Source: Ottowia flava (lineage in GTDB: Bacteria > Pseudomonadota > Gammaproteobacteria > Burkholderiales > Burkholderiaceae_C). Taken from it: DNA of 64,000 nucleotides. Below the pieces are notes generated by a model. It was given only the letters and a program-made list of their open reading frames with translations. It was not told where the DNA came from and did not search any database. Every line of letters begins with the position of its first letter. Position 1 is the stretch's first letter. This document shows positions 35,432 through 43,624 of the stretch, one piece after another. Location: contig NZ_JBHUEJ010000008.1 of NCBI RefSeq assembly GCF_042680565.1, positions 91,830-155,829 on the forward strand, in the 5' to 3' direction. Position numbers and translations under genes: made by a program.

Positions 35432-36400
35432 TCAGATCTCGCTCGCCTTCACGCGCGGGTCGATCACCGCGTACAGCACGTCCACCACAAAATTGACCAC
35501 CACCACCATGGCCGCCAGCAGCATCACGCAATTGCGCACCACGATCACGTCGCGGTTCGCGATGCTCTGGAAGATCAGGCGGCCCAGGCCGGGCAGGTAG
35601 AACACGTTTTCCACCACGATGGTGCCGGCCAGCAGCTCGGCGAACTGCAGACCCATGACGGTGATCACCGGGATCATGGCGTTGCGCAGCACGTGGCCCC
35701 AGAGGGCAGCACGCTGCGACAGACCTTTGGCGCGCGCGGTGCGCACGAAGTCCTCGCGCAGCACTTCCAGAACGGCCGAGCGCGTGAAGCGCGCCAGGAT
35801 CGCCGCCTGCACCACGGCCAGCGCCACCGCCGGCAGAATCAGTGCCTTCAGGCCTTCCCACAGGCCAGCCCACACCCCGTCGTCGAAATACCAACCGTCA
35901 AAGCCCCCAGCGGAAAACCATTGCAGCTTGACCGAAAACAGCAGGATCAGCAGCATCGCGAACCAGAAGTGGGGGATGGCGATGCCGATCTGCGCCAGGC
36001 TCATCAGCCCCACGTCCCCCGCGCGGTTGTGGTGCGACGCGGCGTACACCCCGGCCAGCAGCGCCAGCACCGTGGTGAGCAGCATGGCCAGCACCGCCAG
36101 CGGCACCGTGAGCTGCAGGCGTTCGCCAATCAGCTCGGCGACCGGCGTGCCGTAGGCGTACGACATGCCCATGTCGCCGTGCAGCAGGCCGCGCATCCAT
36201 TCCCCATAGCGCACGACCGCGGGGCGATCGAGCCCCAGTTCGGTCGCCTTGGCGGCCACCGCGACGGGGTCCGCGTCGGGGCCCATGAGCACTTGCGCAG
36301 CGTTGCCCGGCAGGATTTCCAGCACCGCAAACACGATCACACTCGTGGCGATCAGCGTGGCGATCAGCGTGAGGATGCGTTTGAAGAGAAAAAGGCTCAT
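35432..36400 (-). CDS. ABC transporter permease, DppB type
   Basis: The 322-residue inner-membrane protein begins LFLFKRILTLIATLIATSVIVFAVLEILPGNAA, as DppB/OppB permeases do. It has six hydrophobic segments and the EAA loop VRTARAKGLSQRAALWGHVLRNAMIPVITVMG. It is first in the operon. The 115 nt between it and the DppC gene are unusually long for this operon and are mostly filled by the repeat. Confidence 0.93.
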   Translation of the reverse strand: MSLFLFKRILTLIATLIATSVIVFAVLEILPGNAAQVLMGPDADPVAVAAKATELGLDRPAVVRYGEWMRGLLHGDMGMSYAYGTPVAELIGERLQLTVPLAVLAMLLTTVLALLAGVYAASHHNRAGDVGLMSLAQIGIAIPHFWFAMLLILLFSVKLQWFSAGGFDGWYFDDGVWAGLWEGLKALILPAVALAVVQAAILARFTRSAVLEVLREDFVRTARAKGLSQRAALWGHVLRNAMIPVITVMGLQFAELLAGTIVVENVFYLPGLGRLIFQSIANRDVIVVRNCVMLLAAMVVVVNFVVDVLYAVIDPRVKASEI

Positions 36401-36532
36401 GCAGCGGCGTCGGGCTCGGCGTCGGGTGTGGCGGCATTATCAGCACAATCGGTAGCGGCTTTTGATCGCGGGCAATCGCCGCGCGGACCTGGCGCCCGAT
36501 AATCCAAGCTTCCTTTGCTGGAGAGTGAATCC

Positions 36533-36787
36533 ATGGCGCTGATGATCACCGACGAGTGCATCAACTGCGACGTCTGCGAACCCGAATGCCCCAACGAGGC
36601 GATCTCGATGGGCGAAGAGATCTACGTCATCGACCCCGCCAAGTGCACCGAGTGCGTGGGCCACTTTGGTGAGCCACAGTGCGTGCAGGTGTGCCCGGTG
36701 GAGTGCATTCCGGTCGACCCGGCCCACGTTGAAAGCCAGGAAGTGCTGTGGACCAAGTACCGGCGGCTGGTGGGCGTGACCAGCTGA
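36533..36787 (+). CDS. yfhL: YfhL-type 2[4Fe-4S] ferredoxin
   Basis: The 84-residue protein has two Cys clusters, CINCDVCEPECP and CTECVGHFGEPQCVQVCP, with the longer loop in the second that is typical of YfhL/Fdx ferredoxins. It should be a low-potential one-electron carrier in the cytoplasm. The ATG at 36533 follows GGAGAG. It is a single gene divergent from the ABC operon. Confidence 0.93.
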   Translation: MALMITDECINCDVCEPECPNEAISMGEEIYVIDPAKCTECVGHFGEPQCVQVCPVECIPVDPAHVESQEVLWTKYRRLVGVTS

Positions 36788-36820
36788 GGGGCTGGCACAG
36801 GCCGCCCTCGGGCGAAGCGC

Positions 36821-37483
36821 TCAGGCGCCGTTGACCGGACCGTCGCTGGCGGGTGTGTCTGGCTCGGCAGGCGTTGATGGCTGCTCCTTGCGAAGCGGCT
36901 TTGGCCTCGGTGGCTTGCTGGTGTGGATCAACTGCGTTGCCTTGGTCATGTCGCCGCGGGCCAGATCGGGGAAAGCCTTCACAGCGCGGTCGATCACTTG
37001 TTCGATGCCGATCAGTTCGTCCTCGGGCGGCCGGCGCAGGACCCAGCCCACCACCTCGGACTTGCTTCCTGGGTGACCGATGCCCAGGCGCAGGCGCCAG
37101 TAGTCGGAAGACCCGAGTTGCGCGTGGATGTCCCGAAGGCCGTTGTGCCCGGCGTGGCCGCCGCCTTGCTTGAGCTTGGCTTCGCCCGCGGGCAGGTCCA
37201 GTTCGTCGTGCGCGACCAGAATCTCGTCGGGTGCAATCTTGTAGAAGCGCGCCAGTGCGGCGACCGACTTGCCCGACAGGTTCATGAAGGTCTGGGGCTC
37301 CAGCAGCCAGACCGACTGGCCGCCGACGCTGGTGCGCGCCACCAGCCCGTGGTAGCCGCGTTCTGGCACCAGTCGAACGCCCAGGCTGTGGGCAACGTTG
37401 TCGATCCACCAGAAGCCAGCGTTGTGGCGGGTGGTTTCGTACTCGGGGCCCGGGTTGCCCAGGCCGACGAAGAGTTTGATCAT
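36821..37483 (-). CDS. pth: Peptidyl-tRNA hydrolase
   Basis: The 220-residue enzyme begins IKLFVGLGNPGPEYETTRHNAGFWWID, containing the substrate-binding Asn and the catalytic His, and continues with LLEPQTFMNLSGKS, HDELDLPAGEAKLKQGGGHAGHNGL. It recycles peptidyl-tRNAs released from stalled ribosomes. The C-terminal 30 residues are a basic, Pro/Ala-rich extension beyond the usual core of about 190. It lies downstream of rplY. Confidence 0.95.
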   Translation of the reverse strand: MIKLFVGLGNPGPEYETTRHNAGFWWIDNVAHSLGVRLVPERGYHGLVARTSVGGQSVWLLEPQTFMNLSGKSVAALARFYKIAPDEILVAHDELDLPAGEAKLKQGGGHAGHNGLRDIHAQLGSSDYWRLRLGIGHPGSKSEVVGWVLRRPPEDELIGIEQVIDRAVKAFPDLARGDMTKATQLIHTSKPPRPKPLRKEQPSTPAEPDTPASDGPVNGA

Positions 37484-37529
37484 GGAGGGATTATCCGTGG
37501 CGTGCGGCGCGACCGAGTGGAGCGGCGCG

Positions 37530-37570
37530 CCAACGAGAACGGCCCGCACTGGGCGGGCCGTTCTCGTTGG
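37530..37570 (-). terminator. Perfect 18-bp hairpin between rplY and pth
   Basis: Arms at 37530-37547 and 37553-37570 are perfectly complementary with a 5-nt loop. Both flanking genes are on the minus strand. No T-run follows on either strand, so it may be an incomplete intrinsic terminator, an attenuator or an RNA-processing site between the two genes. Confidence 0.6.
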
Positions 37571-37609
37571 TAGCGCGCCCAAGCGCGCGTGCCATGCGCG
37601 TCAGAAGGC

Positions 37610-38254
37610 TTACTTCTTGTCGCCTTCGGCAGCAGGTGCATCGCCAGCAGCCGGTGCGGCGTCGGCAGCATCGGCTTCCGGTTCGGCGGCGGCCGGTGCC
37701 ACCACGGACACCAGCACGGTGTCTTCGGCCTTGTGGCCGTGCAACACGGCTTCCACGCCTTTGGGCAGGGTGATGTCGTTCAGGGTCAGGGTCTGGCCCT
37801 TTTCCAGCTTCGACAGGTCCACCTCAATGGCTTCGGGCAGATCGGCCGGCAGGCAGGACACTTCCAACTCGGTCAGGATGTGGTTGACCAGCGCTTTGTC
37901 GGTTTTCACGGCGGTCGATTCTTCCTCGCCCGTGTAGCGCAGCGGCACCTTCATGTGGATCTTCTGCTTGGCGGAAACGCGCTGGAAGTCGATGTGCAGC
38001 ACTTGCTGGCGGAACGGATGGACTTGCAAGTCGCGCAGCAGCACTTTGCCGGACTTGCCGCCCAGGTCCATGTCCAGAATGGACGAGTGGAAAGCCTCTT
38101 TCTTGAGGGCTTGCCACAGCGCGTTGTGGTCCAACTCGATCAGTTGAGGCTCGCCCTCACCGCCGTAAACAATGCCGGGCACCTTGCCAGCATTGCGCAG
38201 ACGGCGGCTCGCACCCGTACCCTGCTTTGCGCGCTCAAAAGCGACGAATTTCAT
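37610..38254 (-). CDS. rplY: 50S ribosomal protein L25, general stress (CTC/TL5) form
   Basis: The 214-residue protein has the L25 5S rRNA-binding domain (GTGASRRLRNAGKVPGIVYGGEGEPQLIELDHNALWQAL) and the C-terminal TL5 beta domain. It ends in an acidic Ala/Glu-rich tail (AAPAAAEPEADAADAAPAAGD). It binds 5S rRNA in the large subunit. It lies between prs and pth, the usual order in betaproteobacteria. Confidence 0.95.
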   Translation of the reverse strand: MKFVAFERAKQGTGASRRLRNAGKVPGIVYGGEGEPQLIELDHNALWQALKKEAFHSSILDMDLGGKSGKVLLRDLQVHPFRQQVLHIDFQRVSAKQKIHMKVPLRYTGEEESTAVKTDKALVNHILTELEVSCLPADLPEAIEVDLSKLEKGQTLTLNDITLPKGVEAVLHGHKAEDTVLVSVVAPAAAEPEADAADAAPAAGDAPAAEGDKK

Positions 38255-38347
38255 GTGATTACTCCTGATGGAGCCGACCGCGACCAGTGCGACTCCGATT
38301 AAAAAACCGCTGAACCGAACTTTGGGTCAGCAGTGCTTGCCGTTCGC

Positions 38348-39325
38348 TCAGAACAGGTTTTCCTGCTCCTGGAACAAGCTCATCACCGACTCACCGCGGG
38401 CGATGCGCTGGATCGTCTGAGCGATCAGCGGTGCCACGGAGAGCTGGCGAATCTTGGCGCATTGCGACGCAGCGTCGCTCAGCGGAATGGTGTTGGTGAC
38501 GACCACTTCGTCCAGGGCCGAGCCCTGGGCAATGCGCTCGATGGCCGGACCCGAGAAGATCGGGTGCGTGCAGTAGGCGTACACCTTCTTGGCGCCACGC
38601 TCTTTCAGCACTTCGGCGGCTTTCACGAGCGTGCCGGCGGTGTCGATCATGTCGTCCATGATCACGCAGTTGCGGCCTTCGATCTCGCCGATGACGTTCA
38701 TCACCTCGCTCACGTTCGCCTTGGGGCGACGCTTGTCGATGATGGCGAGGTCGCAGCCGAGTTGCTTGGCCAGCGCGCGCGCGCGCACCACGCCGCCGAC
38801 GTCGGGGCTGACCACGATCAAGTCGTCGTAGTTCTTCAGGCGCAGATCGCCCAGCAGCACCGGCGAGGCGTAGATGTTGTCGACCGGGATGTCGAAGAAA
38901 CCCTGGATCTGGTCGGCGTGCAGGTCCATGGTCAGCACGCTGTTGACGCCGACGGTCTGCAGCAGGTTGGCGACCACCTTGGCCGAGATCGGCACGCGCG
39001 TCGAACGCGGGCGGCGGTCCTGGCGGGCATAGCCGAAGTAGGGGATGACGGCGCAGATGCGTTCGACCGAGGCGCGCTTGAGCGCGTCGACCATGATCAG
39101 CAACTCCATCAGGTTTTCGTTGGTCGGCGCGCAGGTGGACTGGACGACGAACACGTCGCGGGCACGCACGTTCTGCTTGAGCTCGACCGTGACTTCACCG
39201 TCGGAGAAGCGGCCCACGTCGGCGGCGCCGAGGCCAATGCCGAGGTTGCTGGCGATCTCGGCCGCGAGCGCCGGGTTCGCGTTGCCCGTGAATACCAGAA
39301 AGTCAGGATGGGTATGGGGCTGCAT
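38348..39325 (-). CDS. prs: Ribose-phosphate pyrophosphokinase
   Basis: The 325-residue enzyme has DFLVFTGNANPALA, YFGYARQDRR, the PRPP loop DDMIDTAGTL and VVSPDVGGVVRARALAKQL. It makes PRPP from ribose 5-phosphate and ATP for nucleotide, histidine and tryptophan synthesis. It lies directly downstream of the tRNA-Gln gene. Confidence 0.96.
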   Translation of the reverse strand: MQPHTHPDFLVFTGNANPALAAEIASNLGIGLGAADVGRFSDGEVTVELKQNVRARDVFVVQSTCAPTNENLMELLIMVDALKRASVERICAVIPYFGYARQDRRPRSTRVPISAKVVANLLQTVGVNSVLTMDLHADQIQGFFDIPVDNIYASPVLLGDLRLKNYDDLIVVSPDVGGVVRARALAKQLGCDLAIIDKRRPKANVSEVMNVIGEIEGRNCVIMDDMIDTAGTLVKAAEVLKERGAKKVYAYCTHPIFSGPAIERIAQGSALDEVVVTNTIPLSDAASQCAKIRQLSVAPLIAQTIQRIARGESVMSLFQEQENLF

Positions 39326-39419
39326 GAGCTTTCCGGCAGGTCACTGAAAAACGGCGGGCAGATACGGCATCACCCGTGCGCGGCGGCGGGCGCTTGCCGC
39401 ATGCGCTGGCGAAATGGTT

Positions 39420-39496
39420 TGGCAGGGGAGGAAGGACTCGAACCCTCGCATGCCGGAATCAAAATCCGGTGCCTTGACCAACTTGGCGACTCCCCT
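39420..39496 (-). tRNA. tRNA-Gln (anticodon TTG)
   Basis: On the minus strand the acceptor AGGGGAG pairs with CTCCCCT, the anticodon stem CCGGA/TCCGG encloses the 7-nt loop TTTTGAT (anticodon TTG), and the T-arm carries GGTTCGAGTCC. The CCA end is encoded. It lies between ispE and prs. Confidence 0.95.
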
Positions 39497-39536
39497 ACAC
39501 CGGTCGTTGTTTCGAATACTGCTGAAACAACCACCT

Positions 39537-40394
39537 TCAATCGTCGCTAGAAGCCCATCCGACGAGCGGATGAAACTCCAGATTGCTGCAAACGCGAACT
39601 TGCCAGTCTGCGTGTTCGTCAATGGACAGGCTATTCGCCTGAAACCCATCGGGAAGCACTGCAAAAACCGCGCTGCCTGAACCCGTCATTTTGCCCGAAA
39701 GGCCGTGGCGCTTTAAGAGAGCCACTGCTTGGGCGACCTGCGGACAAAGCCGCTCGGCGACCGGTTGCAGATCGTTGCGGCCAAAGCCGTAAGAATCTGC
39801 AGCAAAGCCAAAGATTGTAGCAGCCTTTGAATCGCGCTTCAAATCCTCTGCGCGAAAAATCTCTGCCGTCTCGAGTCCCTGCGCTGGCTTCACCACGGCC
39901 ACACGTGCCGGCGGGAGGGTGATGGGGCTGATCTGCTCGCCGATGCCTTCGATCCAGGCGTTGTGTCCATGCACGAAGAAGGGGACATCGGCGCCCAGTT
40001 GCAGGCCGATAGCCGCGAGGGCAGCGCGAGGCAGGTTCAGGTCCCACAGCCGGTTCAGTGCCAGCAGCGTTGATGCCGCATCGGATGAACCCCCGCCCAT
40101 GCCGGCCTGCGCGGGAATCCGCTTGTCGATGGCGATGTGCACGCCTTCCGCGCAACCCGTGGCTTGCTGGAGCGCCCGCGCAGCGCGAACGATCAGGTCG
40201 TCGGCGGGCAACGGTGCGCCCAGGTCTTCCCGGCTGATGGCGCCGCCAGCGCGCCGCTCGAAATGCAGCGTGTCGCACCAGTCGATGAGCATGAAGGCCG
40301 ACTGCAGCAGGTGGTACCCATCGTCGCGCCGTCCGGTGATGTGCAGAAACAGGTTCAGCTTGGCCGGCGCCGGCACGTCGTACAGCGCGCGCAT
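39537..40394 (-). CDS. ispE: 4-diphosphocytidyl-2-C-methyl-D-erythritol kinase
   Basis: The 285-residue GHMP kinase has PAPAKLNLFLHITGRRDDGYHLLQS, the ATP loop AGMGGGSSDAAS, LGADVPFFVHG and GKMTGSGSAVFAVL. It phosphorylates CDP-methylerythritol in the non-mevalonate isoprenoid pathway. It starts 3 nt downstream of the lolB stop codon and precedes tRNA-Gln. Confidence 0.95.
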   Translation of the reverse strand: MRALYDVPAPAKLNLFLHITGRRDDGYHLLQSAFMLIDWCDTLHFERRAGGAISREDLGAPLPADDLIVRAARALQQATGCAEGVHIAIDKRIPAQAGMGGGSSDAASTLLALNRLWDLNLPRAALAAIGLQLGADVPFFVHGHNAWIEGIGEQISPITLPPARVAVVKPAQGLETAEIFRAEDLKRDSKAATIFGFAADSYGFGRNDLQPVAERLCPQVAQAVALLKRHGLSGKMTGSGSAVFAVLPDGFQANSLSIDEHADWQVRVCSNLEFHPLVGWASSDD

Positions 40395-40396
40395 GT

Positions 40397-40927
40397 TCAG
40401 CGGTCGAGGACGATGCGCAGTTCGGCCGTCGGCAAAGGCATTTGACGCTGCGCGCTGAGGCGGCCCGCTGGCAGCTGACCGAGGTCCGCTTGCCAACCCG
40501 TCACCTCTTCTGGCTGGCCACGCAACCAGGCAAAAAGCGCACGCACGGGGATGGGCGCACCCGTCACTTCGGCCGCCAAGGCTTCGACCGAGTCGAACTG
40601 GCGAACCTGCTCGCCTTGACTCAGGAGCGCTTGCCCCGGTTGCCATTGCATGACGCCGAGGATGTTGCCCAGCGGTGACGTCAGGCGCAGCTCGCCTTTG
40701 TCGGGCTGACCGCTGAGTTCGAACCCTGCTGAAAACGACTGCGGCGGCTCGGATGCCACGTTCAAGGCCAGGCGCCCGCTCCACCGGTTGGTTTCTGCAT
40801 CAAATGAGGCCCCGCCCTTAGTGCTGGTTGCGCAACCAGCTATCAATAGAGAAGCAAAAAGCCAGCCGACAGAGCGGCGTGACAGCGGCGGCGCGGCGGT
40901 GTCCTCGATGGATGCGGCGCGGCTCAC
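40397..40927 (-). CDS. lolB: Outer-membrane lipoprotein LolB
   Basis: The 176-residue protein has a long N-terminus with RRSVGWLFASLLIAGC, a lipoprotein signal with lipobox LIAG|C. The LolB beta-barrel fold follows (NRWSGRLALNV, FSAGFELSGQPDKGELRLTSPLGNILGVMQW, WLRGQP). It receives lipoproteins from LolA and inserts them in the outer membrane. The GTG start at 40927 overlaps the stop of the upstream TPR gene as GTGA. The lipobox codons are provided by a copy of the 54-nt repeat. Confidence 0.92.
   Translation of the reverse strand: MSRAASIEDTAAPPLSRRSVGWLFASLLIAGCATSTKGGASFDAETNRWSGRLALNVASEPPQSFSAGFELSGQPDKGELRLTSPLGNILGVMQWQPGQALLSQGEQVRQFDSVEALAAEVTGAPIPVRALFAWLRGQPEEVTGWQADLGQLPAGRLSAQRQMPLPTAELRIVLDR
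40802..40854 (+). repeat. 54-nt interspersed repeat, copy 8, encoding the LolB lipobox
   Basis: AAATGA, 22 nt, GCGC, AACCAGCTATCAA and AAGC. Read on the minus strand it encodes ASLLIAGCATSTKGGASF, so the signal-peptide end, the lipidated Cys and the first mature residues of LolB are repeat-derived. Confidence 0.8.
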
Positions 40928-42690
40928 GGCGCCACCTTGAAGCGCTCGAGCGTCTTGACCAGCGTTTCGTTCTCGGCGTTCAGGCGCTGGCCTTCCTGCC
41001 AGATCCTGCGTGCACCGTCGCGGTCGCCCAGTGTCCACAACACCTCACCGAGGTGCGCGGCAATCTCGGCGTCGGGGCGCGATTTGAAAGCCTGCTCCAG
41101 AATTCGGCGGGCCTGCTGCACGCGGCCCATCCTGAATTCGACCCAGCCCAGGCTGTCCTGGATGTAACCATCGTCGGGCACCAGTTGCACCGCTTTTTCG
41201 ATCAACTGCTTGGCCTCGGGCAGGCGCTGGCCGCGATCGGCGAGCGAGTAGCCGAGCGCGTTGTATGCGTTGGCGGCCTCGGGGTTGATCTCTATCAGCT
41301 GGCGCAGCAGGCGCTCCATTTCCGCCGCATCGCCTGCGCGTTCGGCCGCCATCGCGGTGTCGTAGAGCAGACCTTCGTCGTCCGGGTCTTTCTTCAACTC
41401 TTCTGCCAGCAACTGGTAGGCGGCCGCGGGCTGTTGGCGATCGCGCAGGAGCTGCGCCTCGGCCTGGATTTTCAGGCGCGCGTCGTCTGGCCCGCGCTCC
41501 GGGGCAGAGCGGATCGCCTGTCGGGCGGCGTCCAGCTTCCCTTGGCGGGCCATCATGTCAGCGCGGCGCACTTGCACTGCAAGCGCCTGCTCGGGGGACT
41601 CAACTGCTTCCAGCAGCTTTTCGGCACGAGCCAGATCGCCGCGCCGTTCAGCCACACGCGACAGCATCATGCGTGCCTGGTCGCGGCCGGTGCGGCGGTC
41701 AACGCCGGTTTCGCTGGCGGGCGGCGCCGTGAGATCGAGGTAGCGCTGAAGCGAAGTTTCAGCCCGCGCATAGTCGCGTTCGTCGGCGAACAGCGCGCCT
41801 TGCACCAGCCAGGCGTCCGGCGCGTTGGGCGACTGCTGTGTCATGTGCGCCAGCTCGGTGTGGGCTTCGGCGTTGCGGCCCAGCTCGACCAGACCGCGCG
41901 CGTAGGCGATGCGCACTTCAGGCTTCGCGCCGGCAGTGGCCAGGTAACGCTTGACCATCGCCTCGGCGCTGGCCTCGCCCGCACCCATCAACTGCAGCGC
42001 CAGCAAGGCAGGCCACTCCGACTGGACATTCGAAGTCTGTCCCAATGTGGCGGCCGACAGCGCGCCGGCCTTGTCGCCGGCTTGAAGACGCAGCCGGCCA
42101 ATCGATGTCCAGGCGGCCGGCGCTAGCGCAGGGTCCTTGATGGCATCCGACAGCGCACGTTCGACCACGGCAGCGGCTTCGGTCTTGTCCGGCACGCGCT
42201 GGTAGATCGCGGGCAGCGCCGTGATGAAGCTGACGCGCTCTTGCGCCGGCAGCGTGGTGATGAAGCGGCGCACCGCTTCTTCGGTTTCTGCGATCCGTCC
42301 CATCACCACCAGAACCTGCAGTTCGTACTGGCCCGCAGCGACAGATTTGGGATAGGCCTGGCGCCAAGCGCGTGTGGCTTCCAGTGCGGCCGGGCCGGAG
42401 CGCGACTGCACCGCCAGTTCAGCCGCCCGCTTGAAAAGTGTCTCGTCGCTGGTGCGGCGCGCTGCGTCCAGCATCAGGGCGGTGGCGGACGGCGCGTCAC
42501 CGCGCTGAAAGGACAGCTCGCTCAGCAGCAGTTCGTACATCAGCCGTGCCGTCATGGCCGACTGGGCAGGAGGCGTCGAGCTGGCAGGGGCCGATGCTGC
42601 AATGGCGGGCGCAGCCGAGGTTTGCGAGAGGGCGACACAGCTGACACTGGCCAGAGCCCAGGCAGCCAGTACACGCGGCAGTTGCTTCAT
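40924..42690 (-). CDS. Periplasmic/secreted TPR-repeat protein
   Basis: The 588-residue protein has a signal peptide (MKQLPRVLAAWALASVSCVALSQ) and a series of TPR motifs. The clearest are INPEAANAYNALGYSLADRGQRLPEAKQLIEKAVQLVPDDGYIQDSLGWVEFRMGRVQQARRILEQAFKSRPDAEIAAHLGEVLWTLGDRDGARRIW. Such a protein sits upstream of lolB in many betaproteobacteria; it is probably an envelope assembly factor, but the role is unknown. A start at 42708 is possible; 42690 was chosen because it begins the signal peptide. Confidence 0.85.
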   Translation of the reverse strand: MKQLPRVLAAWALASVSCVALSQTSAAPAIAASAPASSTPPAQSAMTARLMYELLLSELSFQRGDAPSATALMLDAARRTSDETLFKRAAELAVQSRSGPAALEATRAWRQAYPKSVAAGQYELQVLVVMGRIAETEEAVRRFITTLPAQERVSFITALPAIYQRVPDKTEAAAVVERALSDAIKDPALAPAAWTSIGRLRLQAGDKAGALSAATLGQTSNVQSEWPALLALQLMGAGEASAEAMVKRYLATAGAKPEVRIAYARGLVELGRNAEAHTELAHMTQQSPNAPDAWLVQGALFADERDYARAETSLQRYLDLTAPPASETGVDRRTGRDQARMMLSRVAERRGDLARAEKLLEAVESPEQALAVQVRRADMMARQGKLDAARQAIRSAPERGPDDARLKIQAEAQLLRDRQQPAAAYQLLAEELKKDPDDEGLLYDTAMAAERAGDAAEMERLLRQLIEINPEAANAYNALGYSLADRGQRLPEAKQLIEKAVQLVPDDGYIQDSLGWVEFRMGRVQQARRILEQAFKSRPDAEIAAHLGEVLWTLGDRDGARRIWQEGQRLNAENETLVKTLERFKVAP

Positions 42691-42731
42691 CAACCCATAA
42701 TAATCCATGCATTTGGAGTCCACAGGCGCGT

Positions 42732-43547
42732 ATGCCGGAGTTACCTGAGGTCGAAGTGACGCGGCGCAGCGTCGAGCAGCGGTTGCTGGGCGCACAGGTG
42801 CAGGGCGTGCGCCTTGGAAAGCCCCTGCGCTGGCCCTTGGGCATTGCGCCGGAGGCGCTGCATGGGCGCACCGTGCGCTCGGTCGGCCGGCGTGGCAAAT
42901 ACCTGCTGCTGCACTTCGACCGGGGCGTGCTGCTGGTGCATCTGGGTATGTCCGGCAGCCTGAGTTTTCGAACCGACCCGCCGCCGCCCCATGTGCACGA
43001 CCACTTCGATCTGGTGACCACGCTCGGTGTGCTGCGTCTGCACGATCCGCGCCGTTTCGGTGCCGTTGTGTGGTCGGACGATATCGACACGGAACCGGCG
43101 CGCAAGCTATTGGGTGGGCTGGGTACCGAGCCGCTTGGCGAAGACTTCGGGCCGGAGGCCTTTCACGCGGCGCTCAAGCGCCGCCATGCGCCGATCAAGC
43201 AGGTGCTGCTGGCGGGCGACGTGGTGGTGGGGGTGGGCAACATCTACGCGTCGGAGGCGTTGTTTCGCGCAGGAATTCGGCCCACCACGCGCGCCAGTCG
43301 GCTGTCGCGCCCGCGTGCCGACCGCCTGCACCTGGCGGTGCGCGAGGTGCTTCAGCGCGCGGTCGACCGCGGGGGCAGTACGTTGCGCAACTTTTCCAGC
43401 GCGACGGGCGAGTCGGGGCATTTTCAGGCTGAAGCGGCCGTGTATGGACGTCAGGGCCAGCCTTGCCTGGTCTGCGGCACGCCCGTACGGCAGCTGCGCC
43501 AGGGGCAGAGGTCGACGTTTTTCTGCCCGGTTTGTCAAAAACCATAG
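42732..43547 (+). CDS. mutM: Formamidopyrimidine-DNA glycosylase
   Basis: The 271-residue enzyme begins PELPEVEVTRRSVEQ, with catalytic Pro2 and Glu3. It has KYLLLHFDRGVLLVHLGMSGSL, VGVGNIYASEALFRAGI with the H2TH motif and the C-terminal zinc finger CLVCGTPV...FFCPVCQ. It removes 8-oxoG from DNA. The last two codons and the TAG stop lie in a repeat copy. With mutY downstream it completes two-thirds of the GO repair system. Confidence 0.96.
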   Translation: MPELPEVEVTRRSVEQRLLGAQVQGVRLGKPLRWPLGIAPEALHGRTVRSVGRRGKYLLLHFDRGVLLVHLGMSGSLSFRTDPPPPHVHDHFDLVTTLGVLRLHDPRRFGAVVWSDDIDTEPARKLLGGLGTEPLGEDFGPEAFHAALKRRHAPIKQVLLAGDVVVGVGNIYASEALFRAGIRPTTRASRLSRPRADRLHLAVREVLQRAVDRGGSTLRNFSSATGESGHFQAEAAVYGRQGQPCLVCGTPVRQLRQGQRSTFFCPVCQKP

Positions 43548-43595
43548 CTGCTTGCGCAGATGGGGAAAGCGCTGGCGGCCAATTTGGCACTCAAA
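43531..43595 (-). repeat. 54-nt interspersed repeat, copy 9, containing the mutM stop codon
   Basis: Read on the minus strand: AAATTG, 22 nt, GCGC, AAGCAGCTATGG, then a diverged end. The mutM TAG (43545-43547) is part of the ATAGCT core. The remainder fills the gap to the GTPase gene. Confidence 0.8.
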
Positions 43596-43624
43596 TTCAT
43601 CGAGTGGTCACACCCCGGTGTAAT

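Noticed and set aside
36440..36510. Promoter TTGATC/GATAAT for yfhL
   Set aside because: The hexamers are about 30 nt apart, too far for a sigma-70 promoter.
40924..42700. Plus-strand 432-codon frame opposite the TPR gene
   Set aside because: Antisense shadow; the minus-strand frame has a signal peptide and clear TPR motifs.
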